From assembly GCF_030758615.1 (NCBI RefSeq), contig NZ_CP132381.1, positions 1,674,001 to 1,738,000 on the forward strand: a DNA stretch of 64,000 nt. The letters run 5' to 3'. The position numbers and the translations under genes were made by a program. Within the stretch, counting starts at the first letter, position 1, and every line of letters begins with the position of its first letter. The stretch is from Gilliamella apis (lineage in GTDB: Bacteria; Pseudomonadota; Gammaproteobacteria; Enterobacterales; Orbaceae). Shown here one piece after another: positions 9,253 through 18,915 of the stretch. The notes under the pieces were generated by a model that saw only the letters and a list, made by a program, of their open reading frames with translations, ran no database searches and had not been told where the DNA came from.

Positions 9253-9807
9253 CTAACGAGTGTAATGATAAGTGATATTTGTTTTGGCTATTTGATGTGC
9301 ATTTGCAATAAATCCTATCATCGCGGGTGTTGTTTGATCAGTCACATCAATATGGTCAATATCAAGAGCATAAAGTGTAAACTGATAACGGTGATTGCTG
9401 TTTTCCGGTGGGCATGGACCACCATAATTAATCGTACCATAGTCATTGCGAATTAATTGACTACCTTTAGGTAATAATTTAGGTTGATTACCAGCTGATT
9501 CAGTAATAAGTTGGCTTTGCACAGGAATATTTACCACCTGCCAATGCCACCAACCGGATCCCGTCGGTGCATCAGGATCATACATGGTCAATACTAAACT
9601 TTTAGCATTAGTTGGAACATTCTGCCATTCAATTTGCGGTGAGATGTTATCGCCAGTACAACCAAATTGATTGGAAATAAATTTACTAGTAAATCCATCT
9701 TTAGCTAATTGTGGAATGATTAATTTTAATTGATCGGCTAAACAATTAAAAGGTGCAAGCATCGCCATGCTTAATAATAATGGTTTAAAATGTTTTACTA
9801 TAAACAT
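9253..9807 (-). CDS. Exported PEBP/YbhB-family (Raf-kinase-inhibitor-like) protein
   Basis: A 184-residue protein with a signal peptide (about 1-24, ending NCLADQ) and the phosphatidylethanolamine-binding fold: MYDPDAPTGSGWWHWQVVNIP (about residues 75-95, in parts) and GPCPPENSNHRYQFTLYAL. Bacterial members (YbhB, YbcL) have no firm biochemical role; export suggests a periplasmic location. It probably shares a transcript with the AraC gene 25 bases downstream. Confidence 0.85.
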   Translation of the reverse strand: MFIVKHFKPLLLSMAMLAPFNCLADQLKLIIPQLAKDGFTSKFISNQFGCTGDNISPQIEWQNVPTNAKSLVLTMYDPDAPTGSGWWHWQVVNIPVQSQLITESAGNQPKLLPKGSQLIRNDYGTINYGGPCPPENSNHRYQFTLYALDIDHIDVTDQTTPAMIGFIANAHQIAKTNITYHYTR

Positions 9808-9908
9808 GTTGTTTCCTTTTTTATTAACGTATGAATGTTTAACAATAAACCATTATTAACTAACAATCAGTACACTATCAGCCAATTTAGGTACAAATTA
9901 GCTTAACT

Positions 9909-10517
9909 TTATTTTTTCGTTGCTAATACCCTTTCCACCGTATCAACGATAGCTTGAGTTTGTGAGTCAATTTCAATATTTACTTCATCACCAATTTTTT
10001 TACTATCTAGAGAGGTAATCGCTAATGTTTCAGGAATTAGATGGATATTAAATTGATTATCTTTTACTTCTCCTACCGTTAAACTTGCACCATCTATACC
10101 AATAAAACCTTTATATAAAACATATTTCATAAATTTTTCTGGCATGGCTAACGTCATTTGACAGTTAGTTGCTGTTTTTTGGATGTCAATAATGGTGGCT
10201 CGGCAAGATACATGCCCTGACATTACATGACCACCAATTTCATCACCATATTTTGCACTTCGTTCAATATTTACCAAATCATTTAACTTTTTACTACCGA
10301 GAGTTGTTAAGGCTAACGTTTCTTGCATAATATCAAAAGTAACCCAATCATCTTTAAAATCGGTCACGGTTAAACAACATCCGTCGTTAGCAATGGATGC
10401 ACCAATTTCGATATTCGGTGTTAATTTTGCTGGTAATTTTACCTTATAAGTACGTAATTTATCTTGATCGATGATATCAATAATTTGACCAACACCTTGA
10501 ACGATTCCTGTAAACAT
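9909..10517 (-). CDS. ribE: Riboflavin synthase, alpha subunit
   Basis: It dismutates two 6,7-dimethyl-8-ribityllumazine molecules into riboflavin. The 202-residue protein contains the two lumazine-binding repeats: MFTGIVQGVG at the N-terminus, IANDGCCLTV in repeat one and GIDGASLTVG in repeat two (about residues 135-144). Length is normal. It stands alone, divergent from crcB; the 194-base gap between them shows no FMN-riboswitch-like sequence. The gene is called ribC in some systems. Confidence 0.93.
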   Translation of the reverse strand: MFTGIVQGVGQIIDIIDQDKLRTYKVKLPAKLTPNIEIGASIANDGCCLTVTDFKDDWVTFDIMQETLALTTLGSKKLNDLVNIERSAKYGDEIGGHVMSGHVSCRATIIDIQKTATNCQMTLAMPEKFMKYVLYKGFIGIDGASLTVGEVKDNQFNIHLIPETLAITSLDSKKIGDEVNIEIDSQTQAIVDTVERVLATKK

Positions 10518-10711
10518 TATTTTAACCTTTATAATTCATCATTATTATCAGCTATTTTAACGCAAACCAATAAAAAATAATAATGATTACAATCAAATGA
10601 TTTTGGTTAGCCTAGCTAATAAATGAAATAATTTACTCAGCAAAAAGATACCCATTTTATTAGTCTACTGATATGATCATGGTTAATTAATGATTTAAAG
10701 GTTTACCATTT

Positions 10712-11089
10712 ATGTTAAAACTTATTTTAGCAATTTCGGTCGGTTCAGTTGCTGGTGGTTTATTACGCTGGTTTTTATCGTTAAAGTTAAATGTGATTGC
10801 TTTTACTATTCCGTTAGGGACATTAGTTGCTAATTTAATTGCTGGTTATATTATTGGTTTCGCCATTGCCTTTTTTAATCACTCTACCCTATCTTCTGAA
10901 TGGAGATTGTTAATAATTACTGGTTTTTGTGGTGGATTATCGACTTTCTCCACCTTTTCAGCTGAGATTGTCAATTTTCTTCAAGAAGGACGTATTGGTT
11001 GGGGATTAACTACCATCGCTATTCATGTTGCAGGTTCAGTATTAATGACGTTTTTAGGGATTTTGACCTATCAATATTTTCGTTCATGA
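10712..11089 (+). CDS. crcB: Fluoride channel/exporter CrcB (Fluc)
   Basis: A 125-residue membrane protein with four hydrophobic helices that works as a dual-topology dimer for fluoride export. The signature [15 protein letters not shown] (about residues 70-84) and the N-terminal [10 protein letters not shown] pattern identify the family. No convincing fluoride riboswitch was seen upstream. Confidence 0.92.
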   Translation: MLKLILAISVGSVAGGLLRWFLSLKLNVIAFTIPLGTLVANLIAGYIIGFAIAFFNHSTLSSEWRLLIITGFCGGLSTFSTFSAEIVNFLQEGRIGWGLTTIAIHVAGSVLMTFLGILTYQYFRS

Positions 11090-11148
11090 AGATATATTAC
11101 ACTATAATAATATAAAAAATGAGCAAAACGGTATTTACAACCTCAAAA

Positions 11149-11183
11149 TACTGTATTAATATACACTGTATAAACAAACAGTG
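11149..11183 (+). promoter_or_regulatory. Two overlapping LexA boxes upstream of sulA
   Basis: Box 2 (11164-11183) is a perfect CTGT-N8-ACAG SOS box. Box 1 (11149-11168) is TACTGTATTAATATACACTG, one mismatch from the E. coli half-site on its right side. The boxes overlap, and the sulA start is 12 bases after box 2, so LexA binding would block transcription tightly. Confidence 0.85.
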
Positions 11184-11194
11184 TAGAGATTATT

Positions 11195-11593
11195 ATGCTT
11201 ATTGAACATTCATCACCACAACTTATGGCTATCAATTTTGAAACACCTTTTCAACAAGTGTTGCAACAGCAGAGACCTTTATTACGTTCGTTCAATAAAG
11301 AAAAGAAATGGCAATTATGGCTATCAGATCGTCCAATGTTAAAACGTTCATGGCTGAATATTGCTGGGCTTGATAAACAAAAAGTCGTACATTTAGCTAA
11401 CCTAACTAATAATAATTTAGTCTCGACTATTGAAAAGGCATTACAAAGTAAAACCTGTAGTTATGTGGTTGCTTGTATTAACGATCTTAATGAGCAAGAT
11501 AAACAACGTATAGAACAAGCCGTTTTAACCAGCGATACTTGTTTATTTTTAGTTCACGATGAGCAAAGTCAGCAATCTGTTCAATACCACTAA
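11195..11593 (+). CDS. sulA: SOS cell-division inhibitor SulA
   Basis: A 132-residue protein resembling SulA, which binds FtsZ and stops septation after DNA damage. The RecA/ImuA-like half is recognisable: QQRPLLRSF, KKWQLWLSDRPMLKRSWLNIAGLDKQKVVHL (in parts, about residues 25-70). It is shorter than the 169-residue E. coli protein. The tandem LexA boxes directly upstream are strong contextual support. A terminator follows. Confidence 0.82.
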   Translation: MLIEHSSPQLMAINFETPFQQVLQQQRPLLRSFNKEKKWQLWLSDRPMLKRSWLNIAGLDKQKVVHLANLTNNNLVSTIEKALQSKTCSYVVACINDLNEQDKQRIEQAVLTSDTCLFLVHDEQSQQSVQYH

Positions 11594-11670
11594 TTTGAAA
11601 ATTAACCTTTCAAATATAAAAGTATTTGGCATACAATTTAATTATTTTCTTTACTAACTTCAATTATCAT

Positions 11671-11705
11671 AAAAAGACACTGTCTAATCTAGCAGTGTCT
11701 TTTTT
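11671..11705 (+). terminator. Rho-independent terminator after sulA
   Basis: Stem 11671-11682 pairs with bases from 11693, AAAAAGACACTG with CAGTGTCTTTTT, loop of ten bases, then T-tract. Confidence 0.85.
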
Positions 11706-12199
11706 ATTTATTATCCGATCATTAATGTTAAATCACCTGATAAACTAAATTGTTTACTACTGTGAAAGAATAAGCGAGCTTTTAAAAAGTTTATTAAATG
11801 TTGGATTAAGTTTTTAATCACTTTTTTAACAAACGAATAACATTAAAACCATCAAAAGGTTGGCAAACTAATATTGGTTTTTATTTAAGAAAATAATGGT
11901 AAATTGCGCTACAAGACTTTAAAGTTTCTAATGAATTGAATGCTGTTATTAAAAATATTTTTAAACTTACCTAATAAGACACTGTATTTATTATTCTAAT
12001 TAAGATTAAAATTGATAATAGGTTAAATATTGTTATCGAAAAGAGGGAATTTAAGATTACTCTGTATTAGACTTATTTATACTTAATGCATAAATTAAAC
12101 TAGCGTATCATAACTTACTGTATTTTAAATATAAGTTATAATTTTAGTTAAAACTATTGCTAAAATGTAATTAAAAAATTTTAACCGAATTTAGAACAA
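11706..12199. other. Gene-poor AT-rich spacer
   Basis: About 490 bases between the sulA terminator and the TetR gene. I see no open frame of useful length, no tRNA, and no clear hairpin with a T-tract. Confidence 0.6.
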
Positions 12200-12844
12200 T
12201 CAAGATTCAGTATTCAATTCATCTTGCACTTCTTGTTTAGCTTGATTAATGATAGCTTTAACAATCCATTGTGAAAGATCTATTACTTGCTCACTGTCAA
12301 AGTTCCAAATATCTTTTAACACCATGAATATTTCAGAACCATATATGATTGAAATTGAGTAGATAACTTTATCAAAAAGCTCATCAGATAATTGTGTTTT
12401 GAGTGGCTGTAATAAATTGGTAAGAATTTCCTTACGATTACCTCGCACAAGTTTTTTAGTCTTTTCAGTTAATTGTGACCGTTCATCTGCCCATTGTTTT
12501 AAAGAGAGGCTTAAAGCTGCGCGTAATGTTCCCTCATGTTTTAACATTTGTGGCAAAGCAAAAGCTAAAAAATCATTTATCCGATCTTCGACATTTTCTT
12601 TATCTGATTGCCATAAGAATATTGGACTAAGTGATTGTTCAACAGCCGCTGATATTAAATCGGTTTTAGTCGGAAAATAGCGATAAGCAGTAGCTCTAGA
12701 AATACCTGTTCTATCTGATAATTCAGTGATAGATATCTCTTTACCCTGCTCTAAAGCCTCAATCGCAGTTTCGATAAGACGATCGTAAGTTCTTTTTTTG
12801 GCTCCAGAATATTTCTTAGAAATCATTAAGCTATCTATATTCAT
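12200..12844 (-). CDS. TetR-family transcriptional repressor
   Basis: About 214 residues. The N-terminal HTH is clear: ISITELSDRTGISRATAYRYFPTKTDLI (about residues 38-65 from the ATG, in parts), a classical TetR DNA-binding unit. The rest is all-helical ligand domain without recognisable specificity. The start chosen is ATG 12844; a TTG at 12862 would add six residues and has no better ribosome site. Divergent from the Tm-1-like pair with a strong palindrome between them, so it probably represses that pair and itself. Confidence 0.82.
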   Translation of the reverse strand: MNIDSLMISKKYSGAKKRTYDRLIETAIEALEQGKEISITELSDRTGISRATAYRYFPTKTDLISAAVEQSLSPIFLWQSDKENVEDRINDFLAFALPQMLKHEGTLRAALSLSLKQWADERSQLTEKTKKLVRGNRKEILTNLLQPLKTQLSDELFDKVIYSISIIYGSEIFMVLKDIWNFDSEQVIDLSQWIVKAIINQAKQEVQDELNTES

Positions 12845-12940
12845 ATTTTTATTTATTGCCAATTAGTAAACTTTTGTAAATTATACAACTTTTTTTAACA
12901 TAACTATAATATTAAAAAAATTTTTAAAAAAATTTAAAAA

Positions 12941-12962
12941 AAATGAGACTAATGTCTCATTT
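12941..12962. promoter_or_regulatory. Probable TetR operator
   Basis: AAATGAGAC, TAAT, GTCTCATTT: a perfect 9-bp inverted repeat with a four-base centre, in the divergent promoter region between the TetR gene and the UPF0261 gene. Position and symmetry are typical of a TetR operator. It is not flanked by a single T-tract in a transcribed direction, so a terminator is less likely. Confidence 0.65.
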
Positions 12963-13045
12963 TTAGCTTATAATCGTCAAAGTAGTAATCGCTGATAGTT
13001 GAGTAAGAAGTATCGAGTTCTATTTTATCTGTTAAGGAGAAATAA

Positions 13046-14257
13046 ATGGCATCGCATAATATGGTTTACTTGGTCGCGACACTAGACACAAAAGGAGAAG
13101 AGATTGTTTACGTCAAACATTTACTTAGTAAAAGAAATGTTGAAAGTAAAATCGTTGATATCTCCACTAAGCAACCACATTCTTTTAATCACATTGCTGA
13201 TATTAGTGCTAGCACTGTTGCTAAATATCATCCCGAGGGTGAAAAAGCTGTTTTTGTCACCGATAGAGGAAAGGCTATCGTTGCAATGGCTAATGCATTT
13301 AAACAATTTTTAATAGCGCAAAATGATGTTGACGCTATACTCGGTTTAGGTGGTTCGGGTGGTACCGCATTAATCACTCCAGCTATGCAAGCACTGCCTA
13401 TTGGCGTACCAAAGTTGATGGTTTCAACTATGGCTTCAGGTGATATATCAGGATATATCGGTGCAAGTGATATTGCCATGCTCTATTCCGTTACAGATAT
13501 TGCTGGCGTAAATGTTATCTCAAGAAAAGTACTCGCCAATGCAGCTAATTCTATCGCAGGTTCAGTGTTATTTAAAGCGCAAGAACAAGTTGAAGATAAG
13601 CCAGCAATTGGATTAACCATGTTCGGTGTTACTACCCCGTGTGTTCAATCACTTTCAGCAAAATTAAATGATAAATACGATTGCTTAGTTTTTCATGCAA
13701 CGGGTAGTGGCGGTAAGGCAATGGAAAAATTAGCTGATAGCCATTTATTAAAAGGTGTACTTGATATTACGACAACGGAAGTTTGTGATCATCTATTTGA
13801 TGGAGTACTTGCTTGTGATGATGACCGATTTGAAGCCATCGCAAGAAGCGAAGTCCCATATATTGGATCATGCGGCGCCCTTGATATGGTTAATTTCGGT
13901 AGTCCAGATACTATTCCAGAAAAATATCGAGATCGTCTGTTTTATCCTCATAATCCACAAGTTACTTTAATGCGAACCACGCCAGAAGAGAATAAAATCA
14001 TGGCAAATTGGATCGCTACTAAACTAAATAAATGTCAAGGTGAAGTCGTTTTTATTATTCCTGAAAGTGGTTTTTCTGCACTTGATATTGAAAATGGGGA
14101 TTTTTGGTCACCGCAAGCGGATCAAGCTTTCATAGATGAGTTTGAAAAAGTCTTTATTCAAACTGAAAAACGACGGTTAATAAAAACCTCGCATCATATT
14201 AATTCACCAGAATTTTGTAATTTAGTTATTAACGAATTTAAAAATATAATTAAATAA
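13046..14257 (+). CDS. Tm-1-like ATP-binding protein, UPF0261 family
   Basis: A 403-residue protein that matches the UPF0261 family: N-terminal [21 protein letters not shown] (about 7-27, in parts), the glycine-rich [23 protein letters not shown] (about 97-119), and [14 protein letters not shown] [16 protein letters not shown]. In tomato this fold is the N-terminal ATP-binding part of the Tm-1 virus-resistance protein. The bacterial function is unknown. It overlaps the next gene's upstream region by one base; that gene corresponds to the C-terminal half of Tm-1, so the two proteins very likely act as a complex or in one pathway. Confidence 0.85.
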   Translation: MASHNMVYLVATLDTKGEEIVYVKHLLSKRNVESKIVDISTKQPHSFNHIADISASTVAKYHPEGEKAVFVTDRGKAIVAMANAFKQFLIAQNDVDAILGLGGSGGTALITPAMQALPIGVPKLMVSTMASGDISGYIGASDIAMLYSVTDIAGVNVISRKVLANAANSIAGSVLFKAQEQVEDKPAIGLTMFGVTTPCVQSLSAKLNDKYDCLVFHATGSGGKAMEKLADSHLLKGVLDITTTEVCDHLFDGVLACDDDRFEAIARSEVPYIGSCGALDMVNFGSPDTIPEKYRDRLFYPHNPQVTLMRTTPEENKIMANWIATKLNKCQGEVVFIIPESGFSALDIENGDFWSPQADQAFIDEFEKVFIQTEKRRLIKTSHHINSPEFCNLVINEFKNIIK

Positions 14258-14268
14258 TGGAGAAAATT

Positions 14269-15102
14269 ATGAGTAGTAAACGTGCTCAATTATTAAAAAA
14301 ATTCCATGATATGATTGCTAAAGGTCAACCTATCATCGGTGGAGGAGCTGGTACAGGATTATCGGCGAAATGCGAAGAAGCTGGTGGTATTGATCTGATT
14401 GTAATTTACAATTCTGGTCGTTATCGTATGGCGGGTCGCGGATCGCTAGCTGGCTTATTAGCTTATGGCAATGCCAATGAAATTGTTATGGATATGGCAA
14501 AAGAAGTATTACCGGTTGTAAAACATACTCCTGTTTTAGCTGGTGTAAATGGCACCGATCCTTTCTGCCAATTTGATCAGTTTTTAGATCAAATTAAAGC
14601 TACCGGTTTTGCTGGCGTACAAAACTTCCCTACTGTCGGTTTAATTGATGGTAATTTTAGAGCTAATCTTGAAGAAACAGGTATGGGCTATGCGTTAGAA
14701 GTTGAGATGATTCGCAAAGCACATGAAAAAGATCTGTTAACTACACCATATGTATTTAGTGAGCAAGATGCTATTGATATGACCAAAGCTGGAGCGGATA
14801 TTTTAGTTCCACATATGGGCTTAACCACCGGTGGTAGTATTGGCGCACAAACCGCATTAAAACTTGCGGATTGTGTACCTTTAATCAATCAATGGGCTAA
14901 AGCAGCTAAAGCAATTCGTCCAGATATTATTATACTTTGCCATGGCGGACCTATTTCATCCCCTGAAGATGCAGAATATATTTTACAAAATTGTCCTGAT
15001 TGTAATGGTTTTTACGGCGCAAGTTCAATGGAACGTTTGCCTACAGAAACAGCATTAACTCAGACAACAGAAAGATTTAAGTCTATTCGACACCAACAAT
15101 AA
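14269..15102 (+). CDS. PEP-hydrolase-like TIM-barrel protein (Tm-1 C-terminal half)
   Basis: A 277-residue TIM-barrel protein of the phosphoenolpyruvate-hydrolase-like family. Visible features: [50 protein letters not shown] (about residues 15-64, in parts), [16 protein letters not shown] and [18 protein letters not shown]. Start chosen is ATG 14269 with GGAG six bases upstream; an ATG at 14257 in the same frame overlaps the preceding stop and forms part of that ribosome site. Enzymatic activity is not established for most members. Confidence 0.82.
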   Translation: MSSKRAQLLKKFHDMIAKGQPIIGGGAGTGLSAKCEEAGGIDLIVIYNSGRYRMAGRGSLAGLLAYGNANEIVMDMAKEVLPVVKHTPVLAGVNGTDPFCQFDQFLDQIKATGFAGVQNFPTVGLIDGNFRANLEETGMGYALEVEMIRKAHEKDLLTTPYVFSEQDAIDMTKAGADILVPHMGLTTGGSIGAQTALKLADCVPLINQWAKAAKAIRPDIIILCHGGPISSPEDAEYILQNCPDCNGFYGASSMERLPTETALTQTTERFKSIRHQQ

Positions 15103-15115
15103 GTAAGCAATAACG

Positions 15116-15146
15116 GTGCGACGACTCGTCGCACTGCTATTTTTTC
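15116..15146 (+). terminator. Rho-independent terminator after Tm-1-like pair
   Basis: GTGCGAC (15116-15122), five-base loop, GTCGCAC (15128-15134), followed shortly by a run of T. Confidence 0.75.
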
Positions 15147-15355
15147 TATTCACAAACATAAGCAAATTATACTTATATCATCTTAATTTTCAGTTATAAA
15201 AATTGATGATAATTGTCTATTACTTTACTATTGATTGTTAACTGTGAGACAATCTTAATTGCAGTATCCTATGTTTTAAAAGAGTAATAACGTTTTTAAG
15301 AAATCTTTATGAGTTTCATTATTGTTATTTTGCTAACTTAATATAGGAAACCAAA

Positions 15356-15772
15356 ATGAAAGAATATCAAACTGATGTAGCTGCATTTGTATTACGAATT
15401 GCTTTAGGTATGATGTTTTTAGCCCATGGTTTTACCAAACTACTTGTTCTAACCCCTGAAGGTACCGCCGAGTATTTTCATACTCTTGGCTTTCCTAGCT
15501 TTTTTTCTTATATCGTTATCGTTTTTGAAATTGGTGGTGGCGCACTATTGTTACTCGGTATTTTAACCCGTGCAGTAGCGCTAATTGCTTTTTTTCAACT
15601 AGCAATAATAACCATTGTACATTGGACTAATGGTTGGTCATTTACCAATCCTGGTGGAGGTTGGGAATATCCAGCTTTTATGTCACTAACTGCTTTTAGT
15701 TTGGCATTATTAGGGACAGGTCGATTTAGTGTTTTAGCAGGTAAAAAATATCCACAAACGATTCAACAATAA
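15356..15772 (+). CDS. DoxX-family membrane protein
   Basis: A 138-residue four-helix membrane protein of the DoxX/YphA group: VLRIALGMMFLAHGFTKL near the N-terminus, the EIGGGALLLLGILTR segment, and a C-terminal FSLALLGTGRFSVLAGKK. Members are linked to redox or sulfur metabolism but have no firm general role. Monocistronic, with ribosome site AGGAAA. Confidence 0.85.
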   Translation: MKEYQTDVAAFVLRIALGMMFLAHGFTKLLVLTPEGTAEYFHTLGFPSFFSYIVIVFEIGGGALLLLGILTRAVALIAFFQLAIITIVHWTNGWSFTNPGGGWEYPAFMSLTAFSLALLGTGRFSVLAGKKYPQTIQQ

Positions 15773-15840
15773 GATGCTAAGTATTTAGGAAAGGTTGAGA
15801 CAAATATTTATTACCTTTCCTAAAACTTGAAAAGTATAAA

Positions 15841-16716
15841 TTAGTTATTAATTTCAATTACTAAAAGATCACCCTGATCTTTTAAGAAATATTCCTCATC
15901 TTGAGGCGCTCGTAATGACATCATACGATTATCACCCATTTCCATGGTATCGCCAGGATTCATTGTCGCTTGACTTTGTCGCAAATAGTTTAAAATGTTA
16001 CTAAACATGTCAAAATAATATTCACTTTCCTCATAACTATTGGCTAATGCAGCAAAATTAGGTAAACCAAATTTATTAGCACCATAAGTGCGCATCCAAA
16101 TCCCTTTAATATTTTCTATCTCATATTTAACAAAACCACAAAACAACAAAGGTAAACACTCCCCTAAAGTGGTTAAACCATCTTTTTCCGAAGCTAGTGA
16201 ATTAATAAAGTTAACTGGTAATGAAGTATGGGCATCCTCATTAATTACTGCTAACGCATTAAATTGTTCAAAGCATACCGCTAAACGAGTTAAAGCTAAG
16301 TATTGCTCTAATACATTTTGTTCATAGCCGACATAATATAATAATAAATGACTATCACTTTCATAAACTTGTTGTTTTATTTCTTGACTATAACTTGCTG
16401 GTGCAACACATGTTTCTAATACAGCTTTAGGATAAGGAGCATTAAGACCAAATACTCTAATAACATGTTTACCCCAACTGACTAAAATACACATACCTTC
16501 TTCAAGTTGTCCGAACGGAGTTTCATATCGAATATCTTTTATGGTCGGCTCAATCGATTTAAGTTTTGCTAATAATTCATCGTTATTAATATTAAGCGCA
16601 CCGCTAAATACAATACTTACGCTAATGGCATTTTCAATATCAGGATTTGGGACAATCGAATTATCCATCTGTTTTGATTCTGTTTTTTTAGCAAAAAAAC
16701 GAGAAAATATACCCAT
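15841..16716 (-). CDS. DUF4261-like cytosolic protein of unknown function
   Basis: A 291-residue protein. From memory it resembles DUF4261 proteins (VSIVFSG... near residue 33, LARLAVCFEQFNALAVINE about 150, and a C-terminal GDTMEMGDNRMMSLRAPQDE). The first 15 residues are basic and hydrophobic (MGIFSRFFAKK), not a proper signal peptide. No catalytic motif seen. It is alone between DoxX and an oxidoreductase gene. Confidence 0.6.
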   Translation of the reverse strand: MGIFSRFFAKKTESKQMDNSIVPNPDIENAISVSIVFSGALNINNDELLAKLKSIEPTIKDIRYETPFGQLEEGMCILVSWGKHVIRVFGLNAPYPKAVLETCVAPASYSQEIKQQVYESDSHLLLYYVGYEQNVLEQYLALTRLAVCFEQFNALAVINEDAHTSLPVNFINSLASEKDGLTTLGECLPLLFCGFVKYEIENIKGIWMRTYGANKFGLPNFAALANSYEESEYYFDMFSNILNYLRQSQATMNPGDTMEMGDNRMMSLRAPQDEEYFLKDQGDLLVIEINN

Positions 16717-16983
16717 TTCATATTCCTTATGACAACTATTCTAAATTAAATCAAATTTTGTGCATTTTATAGTAATTGACGATATAAAACTTAAACAATA
16801 ATATCCACTTACATATATTAAGTAAATATTTTATTTATCAATTTTCACCATTGTAAATTTTTTAATTCAATAATTAAAAAAATCAATTAAACATCGAGTT
16901 CTAAGTGGTAATAATTTGCGACTTGGGTAAATAGCATAAATATTTAAATCATCTTAATTAATGAATATTAAAACATCGATGGT

Positions 16984-17925
16984 TTAATCAAATATTAATA
17001 ATGGTTTATTGTTTCTATAGGGTTGTCTATAATTTTTTATCGCCGCCTGCCAATCATAAAATTCAAATAAATTTGCTACATTTAAATCATTTGCATCTAG
17101 TATGGGCCATATGTCATCAAACATCTTTAGCCACTGATTTTGACTTATTTGCTTTAAATAGTGACGAATATGAAACCAATGAACTTTTGGTAATCGTTTT
17201 TTAGGTTGAAAAAAAGCACCTGAAAGCAGACCATAAGAGACAAATTCACTTGACTCAGGCATATGCGCCAAAATTGTTTCGGCAAGCTCACCACCAACAG
17301 CATCAAAAACAATATCAGCTTGTCTGGCAAAATATTCGATAGTTTGCTTATCATCTTGCTTTATATGTTTAATTGTATGTTTATTATAATATTGAGCATG
17401 ATTATCAGAACGACAGATAACTGTAACAGATAAAGCTGCAAATTTTATTGCCCAGTTACATAACAATTTTGCGCAATCCGATCCCGCGGCAGTAACTAAA
17501 ATATGCTTTCCTTGTGGCGAATAATGTTTCAGCATTAACCATGCTGCAACTGGGTTAATATAGGCTCTGGCAGCCGTAATATCACTAATTGAATCGGGAA
17601 CTTCAATAGCAAATTCTGCCGGTAAATCGACAAAATTCTGCCACGTCCCTCCTCCTCTTAAAGGTAAAACTCGTTTTCCTATCAGATGTTGATAAGATAG
17701 TGGAGCTTCTATAACTTTACCTACGCCTTCATAACCAGCAATTTGCGGCAGTGTGATACGATGTTGGTAAGCGCCAGTAATTGGAATAAGATCTGAGGCA
17801 TTAATTGGTGCATATAGCATTTGAACTCTAATGTAATTTTCTTTTAAAAAAGGGTTATTTGAATATTCAAGTGTCAATACTTGTTCTGGTAGTCCAAATT
17901 TTCTATAAAATAAAGCTGCATTCAA
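16984..17925 (-). CDS. MDR-family NAD(P)H-dependent oxidoreductase (quinone/enoyl reductase-like)
   Basis: A 313-residue medium-chain dehydrogenase/reductase. Features: PINASDLIPITGAYQ and IAGYEGVGKVIEA in the GroES-like N-terminal half, then a Rossmann half with ILVTAAGSDCAKLLCNWA (about residues 143-160) and ADIVFDAVGGELAETIL. No zinc-binding Cys set, so it belongs to the zinc-free quinone-reductase/enoyl-thioester-reductase side. The only in-frame start after the upstream stop is TTG 17925, preceded by AGGAA. Substrate unknown. Confidence 0.8.
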   Translation of the reverse strand: MNAALFYRKFGLPEQVLTLEYSNNPFLKENYIRVQMLYAPINASDLIPITGAYQHRITLPQIAGYEGVGKVIEAPLSYQHLIGKRVLPLRGGGTWQNFVDLPAEFAIEVPDSISDITAARAYINPVAAWLMLKHYSPQGKHILVTAAGSDCAKLLCNWAIKFAALSVTVICRSDNHAQYYNKHTIKHIKQDDKQTIEYFARQADIVFDAVGGELAETILAHMPESSEFVSYGLLSGAFFQPKKRLPKVHWFHIRHYLKQISQNQWLKMFDDIWPILDANDLNVANLFEFYDWQAAIKNYRQPYRNNKPLLIFD

Positions 17926-18152
17926 GTTTGCTTATTCCTATTTTTAAATTTACTATGACTAAAAAGTATAATATTAATTCATTTAACACTTAGAGCGTCA
18001 ATAAAACCTTAACGTAAATTAGCTATTTTATTTATAATAATCAATTCTTTGTTAAAAGATATTATATTTAGTAACTAAAATAATATATGCAACATTACAT
18101 TTTTGTTTCTCTAATGTTAGTATAATAGATAATATATTTTTTGAGTAAAACA

Positions 18153-18908
18153 ATGAAGATAACGAACAAAGTATTACAATTATTAAAAAATGACATTAGT
18201 GATGAATGTATTATTTATTTATCTGGCCCATCTTCATTAAAGACTCCTGAAAAAATATTACGCAAAAAGAGTATTATAGCTGTAAATGGAAGTATTGGTT
18301 TTTTACAAACTAATAATATACCTGTTTTTGCCTATATTGTCTGTGATGGTTCATATTACGAAAATAACAAATCTTTATTTTTTAAATATTCCTCATATAG
18401 CAAATACACTTTTATTAGTCCAAATGTTTTTAATAGAGCAACTCCCTCTGAAAAGGAAAAATTATTAAACACGTGTTTTATAATGAAAGATCTTTGCAAA
18501 TCTAGGGGAGGACCAGGTAGGAAAGTTAGATATACAATCAAATCCCTAATTTACAAGAATATTTTTATAAAATGTTCTTTTTTAAGAAAAGTAAAAACTA
18601 TTGGATTTTCAACTGATATTTCTTATGGCCAATTTGGCAGTGCTACAGTTGCATTTACAGCATTGCAACTAGCTATAACGTTAAAATTTAGAAACATTTA
18701 CTTTTCAGGTTTGGATATGAAAGGAAAATGCCAAAGATTTTATAAAGAAGACATAGCTCAACCAACAAGTCTTCAAAAAGATTTTGATTTAATATTAAAA
18801 TCATTTTCTTTTTTAATGCAAAAGCAATACGGAAATATTTATAATTTATCAGAAGAAACTGCAATACCTTATGAAGTTATTCCTTTTGTTAACGTTAATA
18901 CCATATAA
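18153..18908 (+). CDS. waaZ: WaaZ-like LPS core Kdo transferase
   Basis: About 251 residues, recalled as similar to E. coli WaaZ (RfaZ), which adds a third Kdo to the inner core of lipopolysaccharide. Shared blocks include IIYLSGPSSLKTPEKILRKKSIIAVNGS (about 20-47, in parts), a NNIPVFAYIVCDG segment, GFSTDISYGQFGSATVAFTALQLA and IYFSGLDMKGKCQRFY. The start is ATG 18153; a TTG at 18141 gives a longer frame but leaves no ribosome site. The gene is even more AT-rich than its surroundings and stands outside any LPS cluster, which suggests acquisition by transfer. Confidence 0.72.
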   Translation: MKITNKVLQLLKNDISDECIIYLSGPSSLKTPEKILRKKSIIAVNGSIGFLQTNNIPVFAYIVCDGSYYENNKSLFFKYSSYSKYTFISPNVFNRATPSEKEKLLNTCFIMKDLCKSRGGPGRKVRYTIKSLIYKNIFIKCSFLRKVKTIGFSTDISYGQFGSATVAFTALQLAITLKFRNIYFSGLDMKGKCQRFYKEDIAQPTSLQKDFDLILKSFSFLMQKQYGNIYNLSEETAIPYEVIPFVNVNTI

Positions 18909-18915
18909 AATAAAT

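Noticed and set aside
10518..10711. FMN or fluoride riboswitch between ribE and crcB
   Set aside because: Neither the conserved FMN-element boxes nor the fluoride-element core could be found in the 194 bases.
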